Positions 60,119 through 64,000 of a stretch of 64,000 bases of DNA are shown in pieces. Each line of letters begins with the position of its first letter. Position 1 is the stretch's first letter. The DNA comes from Motacilla alba alba. Its lineage: Eukaryota > Chordata > Aves > Passeriformes > Motacillidae. The position numbers and the translations under genes were made by a program. The notes under the pieces were generated by a model. That model made no database searches, had not been told where the DNA came from, and saw nothing but the letters and a program-made list of their open reading frames with translations. The stretch spans positions 10,273,501 to 10,337,500 of the forward strand of contig NC_052028.1 in assembly GCF_015832195.1 (NCBI RefSeq). Direction: 5' to 3'.

Positions 60119-62086
60119 GTAACTGGGCTCCTGCCTCTAGAGCAAGGATTTCCTGGGATTGTGCACTGCTTGCACCTGGGCGGGACAGAGATGGGGTTTA
60201 TTTGGTGCCAGTGCAGGTGAGGGGTGGCTCTCAAAGGCAGAGCTCCCCGTGGCAGGGGTTTGGTGTTTTCACAGGGTCATGGCATAGGGGGAAAATTCAA
60301 GCACCATTCCCTTGCTGTGCCTGATCTGTAGGAATGACCTCTCCAGGGAGGAATTCCAACAGCTGCTGCCCAGCACAGCACCTAGTGCCTGTGACAGGCA
60401 GGGAGCAGCACCATGAGGGAGCCAGGTACCCTCTCCCAACAGCCTGAGTGCAGGCTTGGCCAGGACAACAAGATTTACACCTGCCACTGTCGGGAATAAG
60501 TGACATTGGCTTCAAGAGGTCGTGGCCTTGGGCCGGGATTGGTTGGGTTTTAGCCCTTGCAGGGGGCTGCAACCATTAAGAGAACGCAAAGCAGTTATTT
60601 CAGCAGCCCACATGCTGATAGACAAGAATCTATCACTACTGATTTTTTCCAAAGTGTTTTAGTTGGGGACTTGCATCATTTCTTGGTTATTCAGGCCAGT
60701 TAGAAGCTCTCTTTGGCGCTTCTGTGCTCAAAGTTAGTGGAAATGTCCGTGGTGTGGCACTGGGTACCTGTGCAGGAAAGAAAACACACCCCTGCTGAAA
60801 GCAGCAGAGAGGCAGGAGCAGGCACACACCTGCCAAAGAGCCCTCAGCAAAACTCCTGCGTGGAACAGACAGTTAAGATCACAGCAAAGGAGGAATACAC
60901 AGTTTGAGCTATTTCTCCCCAACAATCACCTGGAAAGAGCAGGAAAGAAAGAAAAATCATGAATGACAGAGAGCAAGGAATCCTCATCTTTTGCAAAGGG
61001 TAAGGATATAGTCAGTCAAAACAGGATGACTGACAACTTTTCAGCAGGTGTGAAATGCTGCTTTAAAAATAGAACATTGGAAGCAGAGATTGGCTTATGT
61101 TTGGGACATCTTACTACCATTGTTCAGTCTTATTTTTAAATATTGTAGTCACTGATTCATTCAGCCTCCTGATTCCTCAGGAACTTAACTCAGTCCGTGT
61201 AACAGGTCATTAGAATCATCAGCAGCTTCACCTACAGCATAATTTCACAGGACAAGCAATGACTGTACAGAACTCGTGTTAATGAGCAGATACGGGCAAT
61301 TGCCTTTGGACTCCACACGGAACCCAGCCCAGCAAAACCCTCATTGAACTTTAAACTGCCTCCTTGCTTGAAGTTTAAACCCAGGCTTAAATGTTCCACA
61401 GGACTGGGCTGCAGAGCTCAGAACCAAGCACTGGGATGGCTCAAGGCAAACACTCCAGAAATTTCCATGCAGCGTTTGCTCTCTCTGACTCCACTGCTAA
61501 AATGAGTCGCTGGCACCAAACTCTGTCGCGTTTTCCAAACATCCTGGCTCCTAACAGGAATCAATCCTGGGTACTTTAGCAGATTTAGCCATGTGATTTC
61601 AGAGTTGTCAGCGAGCTTAGCTGGTGCTGTGATCTAGAAAGAAAAGTATTTTCCAGCTCAGCATGTGTCCATCGCTGTGGTACCGTATTTAAGTGGGCAC
61701 AATTCGTGGCTCCTGCCAGCGATTCCACTTCTATTCCTGCTGTGGGGAAGGACACTCTGTACTCAGCTCTCAGTTTAGATATTGCCAGGAGCTCTGCTCC
61801 TCTCTAACAAAGGTTATGGGCTGGCAGAAAACTTTGTGAGCCAGATAAAGCTGCTGCACCCATCACCTGGGCAGCAGTGAGAAGTTCTGCCATGGCAAAG
61901 CCCATGGCGAGCACAGAGTGTGTCAGGTCCTCATGCAGGTTCCTCTGCCTCCTGTCCCAAGGATTTTTGAAGTACATTCATTTTGTTATTCAGCAGCAGT
62001 CAGGAAATGAACTTAAAATGGCTCCTCATTCGGTCTACAGATAAATCTTTCTAAGTGAACTCACCTTTCCTCTTTCTCTTCCCAAG
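60119..62086 (+). other. MYOT: MYOT intron
   Basis: Ends with a good pyrimidine tract ('cctctttctcttcccaag'). A TTAAAAATAG word near 61,064 fits the MEF2 consensus, of interest in a muscle gene but unproven. Confidence 0.85.
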
Positions 62087-62136
62087 CACCAGAATGCAGA
62101 AAACATCAGGCTGCAGGTTCCTACAACACACGTCAG
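62087..62136 (+). CDS. MYOT: myotilin exon (HNAENIRLQVPTTHV)
   Basis: A 50-base exon, phase 0 in and phase 2 out, donor TCAG|GTAAAG. It encodes long-form residues 489-504, HQNAENIRLQVPTTHV plus two bases of Arg. Human myotilin has HNSEHARLQVPTSQVRSRS in the same place. This is the linker just before the first classical Ig domain. Confidence 0.93.
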
Positions 62137-62715
62137 GTAAAGCAAAAACTTGTGCTGTGCTATTCTTTGAGATCTTATTTGAAACATTTCTAGAAAATGT
62201 TGGTTTAATCTCACTACTTATCACTTTTGCAAAAGTAGTAATTACTAAATTCACTCTCTTTCAACTAAAATGCTACCATTTGTGGATGGGTGATGATGCC
62301 TATGATCTTAATCCAGTGAATTCTAAGCATAGCATTAGAGGTTTAAAAACTCCTTGGGAACTGGGAAATGCAGCTCCCATGCACCTTGGAAAACATTCTT
62401 CGTATTCTAGAAGATTAATTTCTAGTCAAAGAAATGTCAATATTGAAATGAATATAAATTATGAAAATTAAACATGAAAATTCTCTTGTCAAGTCTTTTG
62501 GATATTAGGCCATAATGAAGGTTATTCTTGTGTGTTGCATTGAACAACCTGAGCAAGAAAAGTGACTGATCAAAAGTTGTGACTTACAGCTGAAAAACCA
62601 ACCAGAACTGTTAGGTACCTAAAGGTGCTGAGGGACTCCAGCTGCAATCAGGGCTTTGCTACCACTTGTGCTACAGTAGCTTTTACACAATTAACTGTTC
62701 CTGTCCCATTTTCAG
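62137..62715 (+). other. MYOT: MYOT intron
   Basis: GT at 62,137, AG at 62,714-62,715 ('cctgtcccattttcag'). Nothing else recognised. Confidence 0.85.
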
Positions 62716-62848
62716 GAGCAGACCATCCTCCAGAGGCGACGATCGTGGACATGACTCAATCCAGGAGAAGTTTTTTCAGCCACGTTTTACACAAGTGCCT
62801 GAAGATGTAGTGATTGAGGAGGGGCGGTTCTGCAGGCTCGACTTCAAA
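62716..62848 (+). CDS. MYOT: myotilin exon (start of first classical Ig domain)
   Basis: Enters needing one base, leaves in phase 0, donor CAAA|GTAATG. It encodes long-form residues 505-549: RSRPSSRGDDRGHDSIQEKF, then FQPRFTQVPEDVVIEEGRF and CRLDFK. The Arg/Ser-rich lead and IQEKF are conserved with human (IQEKFYPPRFIQVPENMSI). The Cys in GRFCRLDFK is the B-strand cysteine of the Ig domain corresponding to Ig4 of palladin. The donor is weaker than most here and is followed within seven bases by a minisatellite. Confidence 0.96.
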
Positions 62849-62854
62849 GTAATG

Positions 62855-62956
62855 CCAACCTCTCCCTTCCATTCCACTGCCAACCTCTCCCTCCCATTCC
62901 ACTGCCAACCTCTCCCTTCCAATTCCACTGCCAACTTCTCCCTTCCATTCCATTCC
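62855..62956 (+). repeat. 25-base minisatellite right after a MYOT donor
   Basis: Four tandem copies of a 25-26-base unit (CCAACCTCTCCCTTCCATTC plus CACTG) begin at 62,855, 62,880, 62,905 and 62,931. The last is degenerate. Confidence 0.95.
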
Positions 62957-63970
62957 CTCTTGGGGTGTGGGGCATGGAGAGAGTCTCTGCAGTGCCTTTG
63001 CATTTTAATAAGCCAGAGCACTAAAGGCAGATGGTCCAGGGTCTCCCCAGGCTATGGAAACCAAGAAACAGGAGATGGCTAAATATTTCAGCATTTCCCC
63101 TCAGAAAATGTAAGTGGAATTAGCTGTATAAGATTATGATTAAAGCTAACTAGTGGTAAATATAGACCACTACAGAATGTCTCTAGACCTCCTTGGCAAG
63201 AATGACTATTAATGCCCAGCTGAAAAAAAGGCTTTTTGGCAGGGAACCTGGTGCTTTGCACAGGGACTCCACTGCTTCAGTGGACACACGTCCAGCGAGG
63301 TCTGTGCAGGACTCACCTCCCTTTAGTGAGTCTTCCCTGAGGTAACTGTACCCTTGCTGGAGCAGACAAGCAAGGGAACGCCCTAAATGGAAACAGAACT
63401 CAAGAATGGCCTAAAACTTCATGGCAGCTGTACCAACCCTGGGGTGAGAAAGGACCCTGTTTTCCCCCACAGGCTTGGGTTTTCCTAACGGCTGCCAGCC
63501 TCTTTTCTTCAGTAAACTCTGGCCAGACTTACACATGGCCTTTAGCAATCTTCCTCCAGGTTGCCCAAACTTCTGAATGCTGTGGAGGAGCTGGAGCATG
63601 CCTGCAGGACAGCTCACTTACAGCCATTATCAGTTATGAGTGTCAGCACTGCTGCAGTGACAGCCGTGGGAACCAAAGGCTGAACCCAAAAGCAGCATCT
63701 TGGGCCTGATCAAAGCCACCTGCAAGCAGGGAACAACAGGGAGCTGCAGGAACAGCATCCACTGTCTTGTAGCTAAAGCTCATCTTTCCACAGCGCTCCA
63801 TGAGCCTTTCTGTGCAACATCTCATTAATACTCAGAACTAGGCAACACTGTACAGCTTTGCAGTGGAAACGTGGTTTGATCACCCATCAGCATCAAACTG
63901 CCTGTAGTGCTGGAGAGATTTTAGTATCTTAAAGGTGTTCAACTCTTCACTGCTCTCCTCTCCCTCACAG
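62957..63970 (+). other. MYOT: MYOT intron, remainder
   Basis: Completes the intron that starts at 62,849; AG at 63,969-63,970 ('ctcctctccctcacag'). No other feature seen. Confidence 0.85.
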
Positions 63971-64000
63971 GTCAGTGGGCTCCCGACTCCAGATGTGATG
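63971..64000 (+). CDS. MYOT: myotilin exon, cut by the window edge
   Basis: The first ten codons of the next exon (VSGLPTPDVM) are in frame and match VSGLPAPDV of human myotilin, the C-strand region of the first classical Ig. The rest of this Ig, the second Ig and the C-terminus lie beyond the window. Up to here the predicted long form has 559 residues and the classical form 285. Confidence 0.95.

Noticed and set aside
1..64000. CRISPR arrays, bacterial operons, phage or tRNA/rRNA genes
   Set aside because: The sequence is vertebrate nuclear DNA with spliced genes and avian retroelements. No spaced direct-repeat array or structural RNA gene was recognised by eye.

Overview
The window looks like nuclear DNA from a bird, most likely a songbird. 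The evidence is a CR1 LINE with the typical 3' end and two CR1 tails on the opposite strand, three LTR fragments of a kind I associate with passerine endogenous retroviruses, a pentanucleotide (ATCCC)n array, and two vertebrate genes in the order NPY6R then MYOT. Both genes are on the + strand. As far as I recall, human chromosome 5q31 has the same order. All repeat family names come from recognition, not from a database search.

Layout. Positions 1-10,900 are non-coding, with two LTR fragments and one CR1 copy. Positions 10,905-13,440 hold NPY6R: a well-formed candidate 5' non-coding exon, an intron, then one exon carrying the whole intact 372-residue receptor. Positions 13,440-46,935 are about 33 kb with no gene that I can support, only simple repeats, A/C-rich tracts, an LTR and CR1 tails. 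Positions 46,936-64,000 hold MYOT (myotilin), which runs off the right edge.

The most interesting signal is in MYOT. The familiar myotilin start (MFNYERPKHF, at 55,898) lies inside an exon that stays open for 71 more codons back to its splice acceptor. That acceptor is in phase with a chain of five upstream exons (46,936-49,882). These encode an immunoglobulin domain and a Ser/Pro-rich linker that resemble palladin and myopalladin. Joined by canonical GT-AG introns they add 274 residues in one uninterrupted frame. This predicts a long myotilin with an extra N-terminal Ig domain, an architecture otherwise seen in its paralogues PALLD and MYPN. A CpG island with a strong splice donor at its edge (54,007/54,008) lies between the two halves and could be the promoter of the short, classical form.

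The two genes have unrelated jobs: NPY6R is a peptide-hormone GPCR, and MYOT is a Z-disc actin-crosslinking and alpha-actinin-binding protein. They are linked only by conserved position. All exon joins are inferred from sequence; no transcript evidence was available.
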